The notes beneath the pieces are model-generated. The model saw nothing but the letters and a program-made list of their open reading frames with translations, did not search any database and was not told where the DNA came from. This document shows, in pieces, positions 12,301-23,972 of a stretch of 64,000 bases of DNA (positions are counted from its first letter, which is position 1; the number at the start of each line of letters is the position of its first letter). Where the stretch lies: contig CP126192.1 in NCBI GenBank assembly GCA_030272155.1, forward strand, positions 6,482,501-6,546,500, in the 5' to 3' direction. The translations under genes were made by a program, and so were the position numbers. Source of the DNA: Tetradesmus obliquus (taxonomy: Eukaryota > Chlorophyta > Chlorophyceae > Sphaeropleales > Scenedesmaceae).

Positions 12301-13873
12301 TGTGCTGTGCTGCAGGAGGAGAAGCCCACTGGGGCCAGGAAGAGGAAACCTGCCGCTGTTCGGCAGGTGAGCATGGAGCAGCACTCTTTTGCATGCAGCA
12401 GCTATGTGTTTCGCACTTCTAGCTCTTTCATGCTGCACTTCAGCCATGCTCTCTCGAACCACTTGTGCGGCCGGCATTAGTGCCTTTGTGCAATATCATC
12501 TGATGTCCAGTGACAGACTTGCATGTTGCCTTGTCGTAACTGCTTGAGCAATGAGCAATGCGCGTGCTGAGCAACTGATAGCAGCGCTTCACCCAGCATA
12601 ACCCCTAATGGAGCATGCCCCCGCCTGCTGTGTGCCTGCCCTTTCCTTCAGGCCTGATGTCTGCCTGCTGCCTCCCTGGTGTTCTCTCCCCAGGCGCCTG
12701 CCAACGCCAACAGCAAGGAGAAAGATGCGCAGCAGCAGCAGCGTTTGAAGCAGCCAAGTGAAACTCCAACAGCAGCAGCACCGGCGTCGCCAACGCCTGC
12801 AACAGCAGTCAAAAATGCAGCAGCACTAGCAGTAGCAGCAGCAAACAAAGCAGCAGGCACAGCAGCAGCAGTAGCGGCAGCTGATAAAGCAGCGGGCAAA
12901 GCAGCCGATGCTGGAGCAGCAGCAGCTGGCTCTCCCGGCTCTGCAGCAGCGCCGGTCACGCTGACGGCGCTGATGCAGGGCCTGAGCCAGCCTGTGCTGC
13001 TGCTGCCTGCAGCCGCCGGGCAGCAGACGCCCATGATGCTGCTGCTGCAGAAGGGCACTGACCCTGCAGGCCTGGGCTTTGGCAGAGGGGCCGGTGCTGT
13101 GGCGCTGCAGGGGGCAGCAGCGGCAGGTGCTGCTGGTGCTGGGCGGGTTGTGGGGGCTGGCGGCGCTGGAGCTCCTGGCACAGGCAACAGCCAGAGCTCC
13201 AGCGGTGCAGCAGCGGTGAGCGGCTGTTGTCGGTGCTGCTGGGGTGTCAAGCTGCCGCGACAGCTGCATGCAGGTGGCTGCCATGTCAAGCTTCGTTGAG
13301 CAGGTCATTGGCACATCATGCTGTTGTTGCACCATAGGTGTGTCCGTACTGCATGTAGGTGTTGGCACTGCATTCAAACCGTTGATGTTGGCTTGTGGTT
13401 ACTCATTTGCCTGGACAGTCTCTGTCGTCGCCCCATCTGTCGTCTGCTGACGTTTGACACCTTCTGTGCTGCTGGACCGCAATGCTGCTGCAGGCTCAAG
13501 CTGGTGTGCTGCAGCAACCGGCGCAACCGGCAGCAGCAGCACCACCACTAGCAGCACTAAGCCCTAGGGGGCCGCCTAGCATGCTCAACCTCTTCCCAGC
13601 AGGCACTAGCCAGGCAGCAGCAGCAGCAGAGATCGACTCGCAGCTTGCGCTGCTGGACTTAACTGCCGCGAGGCTGGCGCTGGCGCAGCGCTACAGCTCG
13701 GAAGCATACCTGCTGCTGGTGGACTGCTGGAGGGCGGAGAGTGCACGGCTGCCGGATGCGCTGCGCTCGTTTAGGGCCAATGTGCTGAGCTGCCCGCAGC
13801 CTGACTACCAGGCCTTCATGGTGGGCATCTTTGGCATGCAGCGCATGAAGGAGCTGGAGCTGCAGCAGCAGTA

Positions 13874-13874
<1 letters not shown>
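9330..13874 (+). CDS. Tandem Tudor/Agenet (FMRP-like) protein with AT-hook
   Basis: Eleven exons close in phase: 9330-9446, 9539-9609, 10079-10217, 10385-10474, 10756-10797, 11105-11188, 11481-11543, 11794-12054, 12316-12366, 12694-13215 and 13494-13874, giving 606 residues. Residues about 40-110 make a first Agenet/Tudor repeat (VRVWWPPTKDKD, then NFLEVEYDNGEREKVDP and a PFDVPIEFG linker). The second repeat (VGEFVEVSNNSKTDPCAWVG, then INYPFHDSPDELIKLEHLRR) has the spacing of the FMRP Agenet pair, which reads methyl-lysine or methyl-arginine. A Trp-rich extension with TEEEYYRKVKQ follows. Then come a Ser/Glu-rich segment with a canonical AT-hook (GRQRGRPRKPQ), a long Ala/Gln-rich region and a C-terminal helical domain (ALLDLTAARLALAQRYSSEA). 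Role inferred: chromatin reader. No matching named protein comes to mind. The five introns inside the Tudor pair are all phase 0 except the second exon end (phase 2). Confidence 0.82.
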
Positions 13875-13906
<32 letters not shown>

Positions 13907-16349
13907 GTGCTGCCTGCAGCAGCTGCACCTGCAGGGCAGCTTTTTGTTGTATCAGGCAGACTAGCATGTTGTATGGCGCTGGTGTCGAGTGGCAGCTGCT
14001 GGTGTGAGGCGTTTCGTAGCTGCTGCTGCTGCAGCAGGCCTTGCAGGCGTGCTTTCTGCTGCTGCGGATGCTTGTTGTGTTGGTAGGCGCTGCACTGGGG
14101 TTAAGACAAAGAGGGAGGGGAGATGCAGGAGGCCAGCAGACGCGCAGCTGTACACGATGAGCAGCTGCTTGTTTTGGGGAAGTTGAGGACTGGAGATCTC
14201 TTGTTTGGGTGGGGTGTGCATCGGGGCTCGTTCTGCACTGTACCTTTGGGGCTGTTGTTGCTGACTGGTGGGACATCCTGACTATTCTGACGCCATTTCA
14301 TTCACCTGGACTATTGACTTGTGCACACGTGCCACCAGTATGCTTTCTGCAAGGGAGGAGCAACTTGCATAACTGGCTGTTGGCTGACTGGTGGGCTGGG
14401 TACACTTTTGACACTCCCTGGCACGAGCAACAGTGCAAGGTGATGTCACACAGACCTGTGGGTGACGGGGATTTTGCGGTACCCCTGGCGGTTGCTACAT
14501 CAAGAATTGCTGGGCCAGCCTGCCGTGCAGCAGGCAGGTGTTGAGCTGCGCCAGGCACTGCTTGTGTTTGCACTCCGGCGCTCATCTGGATATATGTAGT
14601 GTGGTGGTGAACGCTGTGAGGTGCCGGCAGCACGTGCTGTTGGCAGCGTGCCACCTCACACGACCTGTTGGTTCAGGTCTATTGTTGGGCGCCAGCCATG
14701 CACTGCAGTGGCAGTGGGCGTGTTGTATTTTCACGACAGCTGGGGCTGATCATTGCTGCCTTTAATCCTTCAACGGAGGTATTTACACTACTGCCACTCC
14801 TGCTTCTTGCGAGGAAAACTTCAACTTCAATCTGAGCTACGGTGTCAACCAAGTGGCGTCACTGACAAGGTGTCACTACCCAGGCTACCAAGGACTACAA
14901 GAGGATGGAAGACTGTCAGTGCCGTTGCCCCCGAAGGGCATCGTGGCTCTTCGGGACGGCGCTGACCAGGTGTTGTTATGGTTGCAGGTAATACTAGACG
15001 ACATAGGAGCAGAAGCAGGAGCTGCACATGCTAATCTGAGGTGCAGCAGCCACGGTGGCCTTTCGGGGGACCACTTCTTGCCATGTGAGTGCACATTATG
15101 TTGCATGATGCTTATGCTTGTAATGAATGCAATTCGGCAACTTTCTTTATATAGGTAGATCAACACTAGGTGTGCTGCCAATAGAGAGGCAATAATAGTC
15201 GTAGTTTCCGCTCCATATGGGGCGCGGTTGCCGATGCCGATGACAAGGTATGGCTTACAAGAAGACTATTATTATTATTACTAGGTGTGCTGCTGTTGGC
15301 AGCAGCACCTGCACGCGCAGCTGTTATGTAATGATACTGTTCGACATCCATGGACACAAATCCGTCAATCTTTCACAGTAAAGCAGCAGCCGCTCATTGC
15401 AAGGCAGTTACACCTGGGCTCGATGTGGTGGATTAAAACGAAAAGTCCTGATTGGGTGCTCAACAGAACAGCCAGCAACTGCAGCCAGTTGCCTGGAGCA
15501 GGGCGCCCACAGTGTTGTGCAAACCAGTGCCATCTGCTGCCCTGTGAACACCACAGCAGACAGGCCTATCACCTGTGGCGCTTTGCCACACTGCTTGAGC
15601 AGCTGCCACGCAGGAACCACAGCAAACAGGTGTGTGGAACATCTTCAAATTCTGCTGCAGAACCACACCACACAGCGCAACTGCAGAACCACACCACGCA
15701 GCGGCGCGTGATGCCTGCCAGACTGCAGCTGGGTGAGCAAACCCTTGAGCTGCCCGTGCGCTCTGGTAAAACAATGCCACGATGCAGCGTGTGTGCACTA
15801 GTCTATGTGTAAGCCACATGCCAAAACTCCAACAGGTTCCTCTTCTAACGTCGTTGCTCAATGAGCCGTGTGCAACACACGTTTGCAAGCCATGTAGGTT
15901 AAGCTTAGATCTTGTGTTGCACAGCACCAGCCCAACACAGGTGCAGCAAGACGAGCAGCTGGGGCCCTGCAACACGCAAAAAACATGCGCCAATGTATGC
16001 AGCTGCTGCCATCTCATCATGCAAGCACAGCTGTGCAGAGACATGCTCACGGAGTATTTGTGCGAGTACTTGCCTACAGCACTGCGGGACGTGCACTGAA
16101 AACAGCTGCTGCTTGAAGCAGCCCAGGCTACAAGCCGCAAGCAACAGCGCATCAGCCGTGTGCTCCAACAGCAGCGCGCCTCACACTTGCTGCTCCTTGC
16201 TTGCTGCTCCGGCCAACCTACTGCTCCATCTGCTGCTCAGGCCGCTCTGGCATGCCGCTGCACGTAGTAGTGCTGCTGCCGCCGCTGCTCTGCTAGAAGC
16301 TCGCCAGCGCCCAGCTGTGTAAGCGCTGCCACAACACTGCTGTGAACGC
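13875..16349. other. Intergenic between convergent genes, about 2.5 kb
   Basis: I see no supported exon. It opens with a CTG run (about 13875-13903) just after the Agenet stop. A short direct repeat (ACCACACCAC followed by GCAACTGCAGA-like sequence) lies at about 15660-15705. A local duplication of a TAGGTGTGCTGCT-like segment lies at about 15167 and 15282, the second next to a TTA microsatellite at 15268-15282. Open frames up to 230 codons (for example 15460-16152, minus) are Cys/Ala/Ser-rich and look like composition effects. Confidence 0.5.
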
Positions 16350-17115
16350 TCAGCTGGAGCGCTCCCCTGCTTGCGCGTGTGCCCACAGGAAGTCCCTGCA
16401 CAAGAAAACAAGCATCAGCACAGCAGCGTGATTGCTGACCACAACCTGACACGCTTTGACGCCCGCGTCGGGTCGAATGTGATCAGAATGCTTACATGCA
16501 ACTCGCAAACTCTCTGTCAACAACAACAGGACACAAGGACGTCATGTCTGTGAAGGCTGCCTTTGCTGTGCAAGGCCAGGCAACAGCAAAACATACACCG
16601 TGCAAAAGACATGTGTGCATTGGCATACAGAACCCTAAATAGCAGCAACCAGTCACTGTCACAAGGCGTGTGGCTAGCCAAGTCATTCTGATGCGATGTT
16701 AACTGCTCACAGCCATCTGCACAAGTCTCCCCAAGCTACAGCTGCTGCTGCGTCTGCTGCTCAGGTGCAGAGAGGCCAAACTGCCCAGCTGTGAATGTGC
16801 CAAGCCGGCAGGTCCCCACCTGGTAGGCCTCTCCGCATACTCATCGTCCTTGTGTGCTGACCAAGTGATGCCATTGTACATGGCAATGGGGATCAGCAGT
16901 GCCATGACCACCACATCACGCAGCGTCTTGCTGGTCCACCTGAACTCCCTCTCGATGTCCTCGCGCCTGGAAAGCCACTGCTCTATGTGCTTGTTGTTGT
17001 GCACTGCGGTGTCATGGCCACTGCGCGTCTGGTTGCCCAGTGATGTTGCCTGTGCCCTGCTGCTGCCCAGCCTCTGCAGCACAGATGCAGACGCTCTGCG
17101 CAGGGCCCCTGACAT
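16350..17115 (-). CDS. NDUFB4/B15-like mitochondrial complex I subunit (probable)
   Basis: Two exons, 17115-16820 and 16395-16350, join AG+G in phase and give 113 residues. The N-terminus MSGALRRASASVLQRLGSS is Arg/Ser-rich without acids, as in a mitochondrial presequence. It is followed by an Asn/His-rich spacer, an amphipathic helix (WLSRREDIEREFRWTSK), one membrane segment (VVVMALLIPIAMYNGITW) and a short charged tail in which the splice completes ERPTRDFL. This layout, with REDIEREF before a single membrane helix and a RP-R-FL end, matches my recollection of plant and algal B15/NDUFB4 accessory subunits of NADH:ubiquinone oxidoreductase. Single-helix complex I subunits are short and diverge fast, so the exact subunit name is less certain than the location in the inner membrane. 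It is head to head with the MRS2 gene. Confidence 0.6.
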
Positions 17116-17834
17116 GCTGAACACACTGACAAGGTCTAATGCGGTATATTGCTGCTGTTGACGTGGCTTGCGAAGCACAGCTCAAGCGTGAGAGGGTGTG
17201 CAGGTCTTGCTCGGTTCTACTAGCAGTGCAAGCCCTTCATCCCGTGCAACAAACCAGATCTGAACAAGATAAAGTTGTTCTGCCGCTTTGGCGCTGAGTG
17301 CTGGCTTGCACGCGTTATAACTGTGTTTGTCCCAGCACTGCAGAGGCACGATGATCGACAAAGAGCTGCCGTCTGATCACGATTTGTCAAATACCATCAT
17401 TGGTCCAGAACACGACGTACCTGCTCGCCTTACGACTGGTCAGGTTCTACTGGTACTTGCTGCTCGCACCCAGTGCTTGTGCCCGCGCTGTCTCGCCTTC
17501 TGATGAACACAACCCTCGCTGCTGGATCCGCTGTAGGCAGCGCATCTGCTTCTGCTGCGTCCAGCTGCTGCGGGGAGACGACAGCAGGCACAGGCCACTG
17601 CAGCTTCTGCAACGACTAATATTGCTGCAATGTAACTGGCAGTGCCAGGTAGCAGCCTCAATTACTGCTTGACCCTCATCCACTGGCGTCAGCAGCCTGT
17701 CCTGCAGCCCAGGCAGCTTGGGCGCCAGAGCCGGCCACAAAACACAACAGCAGCGGTACCACTGCGCCCAGCAGCCGCTCCTGCAGCCACAAGCGGCTTC
17801 CTGCAGGCACCTGCATATATAACAAACTACAATT
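17116..17834. other. Divergent promoter region, NDUFB4-like / MRS2
   Basis: About 720 bases separate the two start codons. No exon is supported. CATATATAA at 17812-17820 is AT-rich and about 15-20 bases before the MRS2 ATG, too close for a typical TATA position. Confidence 0.45.
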
Positions 17835-20800
17835 ATGTTTGCCCCAGAGCAGCTGGCAGACAACAGCCTGGTGGCTGTAGATGGCGTGGGCCTTGCGCCA
17901 CCAGGTGTGCAGGAGGCAGTGAACGGCAAGAGTGCCAAGGCGGGGGGTGCAGCGAAGAACAAGAAGAAGCAGGCGGCAGCGGTCAACGTGCGCAACTGGC
18001 TGCGTATTGACCAGAATGGGGAGACCACCATGATCCAGGCAGACAAGTACAAGCTCACACACAAGCTGGGCGTACAGGTGTGTGCTGGGGAGCAGTGCTG
18101 CTTTTGTGTTGTTGGTTCCTGAAGGCGGAAGCCTGCCTGTGTTAGGCAAGCCTGTTGTCAGGCCAGATGTCTTTTGTGATTCATGCATGGTTGTTCTGCT
18201 GTACTGCGCCTGCACTGTTTTGGCCTGTTGTAGCCTTGTTGCATGTGTTGCTGCTTCCTGCAGGGCCGCGGCACCGTGGGCAAACAAGATGTGTGTTGTT
18301 TCACAGATGACTTCACACTCTCGCTGTGCCAGCCATGTTCTTGATGGATTTGTTACTATTGTGTGTGTTGCTGCTGCCTGTCCTGCAGGGCCGCGACCTG
18401 CGCATCATGGACCCCTCTCTGGCCACCAGTTACCCCTCAGCCATCCTGTGCCGTGAGAAGGCACTGGTGGTCAGCCTGGAGCACATCAAGGTGAGGCTGA
18501 TTGCCATGCATCCAGCAAAGATGTTAGGAGGCGTGGAGGCGCGTGGGGTATCCTCAGCGCCACACACGTCCCCTTCCTTAACTTATGCGGGTGTTAAAAG
18601 TGAACACACCACGCGTAGCTCATTCATTCATTCAAGCATCCAGCTGCCTTTTGCACAGCATCAAGCTGCCAGCCTGCAGGACCAGCGCAGCAGCAGAGCA
18701 AGTGTTGTAGCAAGTGTTGTTGCAAAGGCAGCCTGCAGCACATCAAGGTGAGGATTGCTGCCATGCACAGCATGAAGCTGCCAGCCGGCGCAGCAGCAGA
18801 GTGAACAACAACAATGTGCACACCAGCAGCAACAGCAAGGGGTCGGCTTGCAGGAGCAGCGCAGATAGAGTGCAGAGCGATTGCGTTTTGTCAGCCAACT
18901 ACTGGGACAAAGGGCCTTGCAACATGCTGTGTAACAGGAGCGCTGGCGGCCACCTGTTGCTCATGCCTGACTCATCAACATGCTAGCGCACACGCAGGTC
19001 ATCATCACCACCGCCACCCTGCTGGTGATCAATCACAAACACTCAGCGCAATTTGTATGCTGCTGTTCACTATACATGCGTGCAGGTCATCATCACCACC
19101 GCCAATGTGCTGGTGATCAACCCCGAGGACGAAAACGTCCTGCCGTTCATCACGGAGCTCAAGATGAAGATCTCCCAGCCCAGCCTGGCAGTGAGCGGCT
19201 CCTACCCCAGCGCCCTCAACGACCTGGCAGGCGGCCAGGCCAAGGTGATGCCGCCCAGCCGCAGCGTGGCCAAGCTGGAGACGCTGGCCAGCCTGCAGAT
19301 GCCCTTTGAGCTCAAAGCGCTGGAGGTGTGCCTGGACTCGGTGAGTGCGGAAAAGAGTGAGAGCGCAACAGAGTGAGACAAGTAGTAGAAACCGTGATGA
19401 GACGCTGGCCAGCCTGTAGATGGCCTTCGAGCTCAAGGCGCGCTGGAGGTGTGCCTGGATTCGGTGAGTGAGGCAAAGAATGCGGAGCAGGAGTGGAAGA
19501 GTGTTGAGTGGGTTTGTGTGGAGTTGCTGGCCAGCCTGCAGATGCCCTTTGAGCTCAAGGCGCTGGAGGTGTGCCTGGACTTGGTGACTGACCGCGAATA
19601 GCATGTTTGCCATGGTAATCACAATTTGTTGGCTGGCGACTGGCAGTGCAAGCGCAGCGCTGCTTGATGGCTGACGCTGCTGAAAATTGTGTGCTTCTGC
19701 CTGGACTGACGTGCACAATGTTGTTGGCGTGCAGATTGCGTCGTACCTCAACCGGCTGACGAGCGACCTGGAGGCTGCCGCGTACCCCGCGCTCGACTCG
19801 CTCACGAGCCGGGTCACGGCTCACAACCTGGAGCGCGTGAGGCGCATCAAGAGCAGGCTGGTGCGGCTGACGACGCGTGTGGAGAACGTGAGCGGGCGTG
19901 AGGCAGGGTTTGGCGGGGACCGGGTGGCTTAGTGTTGTAGGGAAGCTGCGAGGTGTTCAGCAGGTGGGGTGCATGCATGGCTTAGTCCGGAGCCGGCGTT
20001 CGCTCACACCTGCATGGCTATCCCTTATCATATTTTCAGGTGTTTCTGATCACATGTTTGACGGCATCCTCTGTCCTGCAGGTGCGGGAGGTGCTGGAGG
20101 GCTACCTGGATGATGACCAGGACATGAAGGACATGAACATCACAGCCAAGGAGCAGCACGCGATACAGCAGGAGTTGGAGGCGCAAGTGAGGCAGGGGGA
20201 AGGATATGCGTGGCAGCAGTCAGCCTTGTGCTCTGCAGAGTTGCAGGCAGCCTGGTAGGGATGCTGCATGAAGGCAGCACACGTAATTGTCTGGGCTGTA
20301 ACAAACTGTGTTATTATGAATGTGGTTGTGCACCATGTTAGGAATGGGACCTGGGCCCAAGTAACACCAGCACTGTACAGTGCTTGATTGTGCCGAAGCA
20401 TCCAGATGTGACCTGGTAGATGCTTGGACATATGGGCGTCCTGTGCTTACTTTGCTGTGTGCTGGTCTCTGCTGCTGTGTCCGTGCAGCGCGAGGCGCGC
20501 GACTCCAGTAACAAGCGCAGCAGCAGCAACCGCGGCAGCAGCTCCAGCTCCAGCAGCAGCAGCAGTAGCAGCAGCAGCAGCAACAGCAGCGTGGAGGAGG
20601 AGGAGATTGCGGAGGTGGAGATGTTGCTGGAGGCCTACTTTATGCACGTGGACAACACCTTCAACCGGCTGCAGACGCTGAACGAATACATTCAGGTGTG
20701 CTGTGCTCTGCTTGCTGCGTGGAGTTTGGTGCAGCGCTCGCACTGCTGTAGCGTGGCGCAGCGCTGCCGACCTGCGTGCCTCTGCTGTAGAGCCGTATGC

Positions 20801-22101
20801 AGCTGTAGCGGCGTATGCAGCTGCAGTACCTGGCGGATCCCCATGGTTCCTGCTATGTTTGCTGGCGCGGCTTGCAGGAGACATATGACCTGGTGCCATG
20901 CTGTTTACGATGTCCGTGTTTTGTACCTGTGCTGTTAGTGACCTGCTGTTCATGGGGCACTGCTGCGGTTTGCAGGATACAAAGGACCTGGTGAATTTGA
21001 AGCTGGACCAGCACCGCAACCAGCTGATCGGCGCTGATCTCATCTTGTGTTCTTCCTGTGCATGTTTTGGTCTGTTAGTAACCTGCTGCCCATTGGGCAA
21101 TGTATGCGGCTTGCAGGACACGGAGGACCTGGTGAACCTGAAGCTGGACCAGCACCGCAACCAGCTGATCGGGATTGATCTCATCTTGTGTTCTTCCTGT
21201 ACATGTGTTGGTGTGTTGGTAACCTGCTGCTCATTTGCACTGCATGCTGCTACAGGACACGGAGGACCTGGTGAACCTGAAGCTGGACCAGCATCGCAAC
21301 CAGCTGATCGGCGCTGATCTCATCTTGTGTTCTTCCTGTACATGTGTTGGTGTGTTAGTAACCTGCTGCTCGTTTGCACACTGCATGCTGCTACAGGACA
21401 CGGAGGACCTGGTGAACCTGAAGCTGGACCAGCATCGCAACCAGCTGATCGGGATTGATCTCATCTTGTGTTCTTCCTGTACATGTGTTGGTGTGTTAGT
21501 AACCTGCTGCTCGTTTGCACTGCATGCTGCTACAGGACACGGAGGACCTGGTGAACCTGAAGCTGGACCAGCATCGCAACCAGCTGATCGGGATTGACCT
21601 CATCATGACGGGCTTCACCTGCTCTATCGCCATCATGACTGCCACAGCGGGCTACTTCGGCATGAATCTCAACTCCTACATCCAGGTGCGCTGCTGCTGG
21701 TGCTGCTGCTTGGTCTCATGATAATCAGCACGTTGACGACTGTTGTTGATCACGACTGCCACGGGCTGTTTCGGCATGAACCTCAACTCCTACATCCAGG
21801 TGCGGCGCAGCTGCTGCTTGCTTACTGTTGTTGAGGGTGGTGATGTGGCGATAGTGACGGTGACGGTGAGCATACAGCCAGGTGCGCGGTTGCTGTGGCA
21901 GCCCTAACGCGAGCAAGCATTGTTTCATTGAAGAAACCCTGCTGCAACTGCCACTTTGAACGTAACTGTTATCACTGCTGCTGCTTGCAGGAGGAGCCTG
22001 TGTGGTTCAACCTGGTGGTCATCAGCAGCACAGTGGGCAGTCTGGCGCTGTTTGCCTTCTTCGTGGGCATGCTGTGGTACCGCCAGCTGCTGGTCTTCTG
22101 A
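17835..22101 (+). CDS. MRS2: MRS2/CorA-family magnesium transporter
   Basis: Eight exons close in phase: 17835-18077, 18389-18490, 19086-19340, 19735-19887, 20082-20186, 20489-20695, 21536-21685 and 21991-22101, giving 441 residues. The soluble domain shows the MRS2 pattern: RDLRIMDPSLATSYPSAILC, then VIITTANVLVINPEDENVLP, MPFELKALEVCLDS, and long helices with LERVRRIKSRLVRLT and EMLLEAYFMHVDNTFNRL. TM1 ends in the signature YFGMN; GMN falls at about residues 397-399 and forms the pore entrance. A short Glu-Glu loop and TM2 (WFNLVVISSTVGSLALFAFF) follow. A poly-Ser insert of about 15 residues sits before the last long helix. The first exon looks hydrophilic rather than like a transit peptide, so the target membrane is unclear. 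Nearly every exon edge is duplicated in the flanking introns (separate entries). Confidence 0.92.
18733..18790 (+). repeat. Echo of MRS2 exon 2 end and donor
   Basis: The segment CAGCACATCAAGGTGAGG at about 18735 repeats the end of exon 2 and its donor (GAGCACATCAAGGTGAGG at 18480-18497), followed by a related ATTGC-GCCATGCA stretch. A further related piece (ATCAAGCTGCCAGCC) lies at about 18660. All are intronic. Confidence 0.75.
18990..19033 (+). repeat. Echo of MRS2 exon 3 start and acceptor
   Basis: CAGGTCATCATCACCACCGC at 18995 repeats the acceptor and start of exon 3 at 19083. It extends into the GTGATCAA codons before diverging. It would code VIITTATLLVINHKH but has no donor. Confidence 0.9.
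19398..19588 (+). repeat. Two echoes of MRS2 exon 3 end and donor
   Basis: The last about 65 bases of exon 3 (CTGGCCAGCCTGCAGATG through GTGTGCCTGGACTC and the donor GTGAGTG) recur at about 19404-19470 and 19528-19590. The first echo has a TAG in the frame; the second keeps MPFELKALEVCLD but has a changed donor (GTGACT). Confidence 0.92.
20958..21535 (+). repeat. Array of four 140-base echoes of MRS2 exon 7 start
   Basis: The acceptor CAG and first about 66 coding bases of exon 7 (DTEDLVNLKLDQHRNQLIG) occur at 20976, 21117, 21256, 21397 and finally 21536, the true exon. Spacings are 141, 139, 141 and 139. Each unit also contains the intron piece CATCTTGTGTTCTTCCTGT and an AACCTGCTG stretch. 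The first copy differs most (DTKDLVNLKLDQ). All keep the CAG acceptor; none carries the GMN half of the exon. Confidence 0.95.
21745..21806 (+). repeat. Echo of MRS2 exon 7 end with GMN codons
   Basis: This stretch repeats the last about 55 bases of exon 7 and its donor, with codons for a FGMNLNSYIQ peptide followed by GTGCGG. It lies 60 bases after the true donor at 21686. Confidence 0.9.
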
Positions 22102-23490
22102 GGGCCATCAGCATCTGAAGGCCTACATGCACATGAGATGTGATGTTGTAGCGCCAGCTGCTGGTCATCTCACAAGTGCATGCTGTGGTACCGTGAGCTG
22201 CTGGTCTTCTGAGGGCATGCTGTGGTACGGCCAGCTGCTGGTTACCTAGGCTCTCATCTCCTGAGGGCTCTCATCATGATTTGCGCATGAGTTGGTTGCG
22301 TCTCGTGTGGCAGACCAGGGACTGCTGATTGGCTTGCTGGCACACACATTTGTTTACACGTGTGCTGAGCCCGGTTTCAGATGTGTTTGCAATGTGATGC
22401 CTCTCCCTCGTGAATTTGCATTACTCCCGTCACCATGGGGAGTGTACGGCCATTGCTGCGCCAGCAGAGGAAAGCGTGAGCTGCACTGAAAGTGCTTTAG
22501 TGTGTGATATGTGTACATTGTGTATTTCTTTTGAAGTCTGGCCGTGTTAGATTTGCTTCGAATCAGCACTCGCTGCCGCATTGCTGGCGTAGCTCACCTG
22601 TGCATTGCTTGTGTTTGCTTTGATTCTTATGGGCTCCTTTACAGAGCTGTAAAGCTTGCCAATGAATGCGCTAATGAGAAAGGGCTATATGCAAAGGTCA
22701 GCCAGGGCTGCCAAGCTATTCATTATGTTCTGTGATGGCGTTGTATAGCAATGCACGCCATACACGCCGACTTGATATTGTGCAGTCTGGGCAAAGCCCT
22801 CGGGGCTGGAGTTGCTGACGGCTGGCAGCTGACTGGTTCACATCTTTGGATCATGATTGTGAAGCAAGAATGCACTTGGTCTGGGCGAAGTAGGCTGCAT
22901 ATAGTTGTTGTGCATCCTAGTGCAGTGACTGCAAGTGTCAACAACAGAAGTTGAAATGGATGTTGGCACGGACTGCTAGCTAGCAGTGCTGCTATAGCAG
23001 CCCCTGAGGGATTGTGCTGATCAGCAACATAAGTTACACCTGTAACATCAACATCCCATCAACTGCCATTATCCCCCCCAGCTCTGGCCTATCCTGCCTG
23101 TGTGCTGCATAATTACATCATGTCGACGTGATGTCGACAAAAGCGCAGATGTACAGACACAGCACCAGCATGCAGAACACGCCGTGCTGTGCTAAAGCAC
23201 GCGCATCGTGCGGCACTACCATTCCTTTGGGCCCTTCCCCTCAGCCTCGCTTTCTGCATGCAGAATACGAGCTCTGAGCACATGCACACTGCATACATCA
23301 CATGCAGTGCTGAACACAGAACAACCAACCCAACCATCAACGACCAACAGCCTACGGCTGATGCATAAAATGTCACGGCACAACTACTAGTAGGCAGCAA
23401 CAGTCCGACGTTCCAGCCCTCTACAGCCTTCTTTCCTTCCTTGTGTGCTGTTAATGACTACAAGCAGGACGATTTGAAGTTGCCCTGCCA
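22102..23490. other. Intergenic between convergent MRS2 and F-box/LRR genes
   Basis: Apart from the echoes at 22145-22252 I see no exon. ACATCATGTCGACGTGATGTCGAC at 23115-23138 holds two overlapping ATGTCGAC palindromic units. Confidence 0.55.
22145..22252 (+). repeat. Three echoes of MRS2 terminal exon end
   Basis: The final 40 bases of the gene (GGCATGCTGTGGTACCGCC through the stop and AGGGC) recur partially at about 22145-22170 and more fully at 22177-22217 and 22215-22252. Only the middle copy keeps the in-frame TGA context. They lie downstream of the stop codon. Confidence 0.88.
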
Positions 23491-23939
23491 TCACACTGCT
23501 ACAGCAGCAGCAAGCCTCGCCCGAGCCTCAGGCGACAATGACGTGCAGCCACTCACCACCAGGCCCCTGCCACTGCTGGCACCAGAGCCGCTTCCCTCCA
23601 GCTTCCTGCCGCTGCTGCTGCTGCTGCTGTGTGTCTTGCCGGACCCTCGTGCTGTAATTCCCGACTGCTGTCCCCTGCCGTCCACAGCTGCTGCTATGCG
23701 TGGTGGCGGCGGCGGAGGTGCTGCTGCGGCCACATACACCTCCGACAGCTGGCTGCAGTTGGCCAGCTGCAGCAGCAGCATGCACCTGCTGGCCAGTGTC
23801 AGGCTGTGCAGGCGGCTGCAGGCAGAGGCACACAGCTCCAGCAGGCAGGGGCTGCTGCTGCTGAAGGCGCCCAGGTTGCGGCAGCCGGTGATGTCCACAG
23901 ACTCCAGCTGCAGCTGAGCTGCAAGCGGCGGAACAACGG

Positions 23940-23972
<33 letters not shown>

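Noticed and set aside
15460..16152. 230-codon open frame on minus
   Set aside because: Cys/Ser/Ala-rich without domain signs; lies downstream of the NDUFB4-like stop and is best read as flank.
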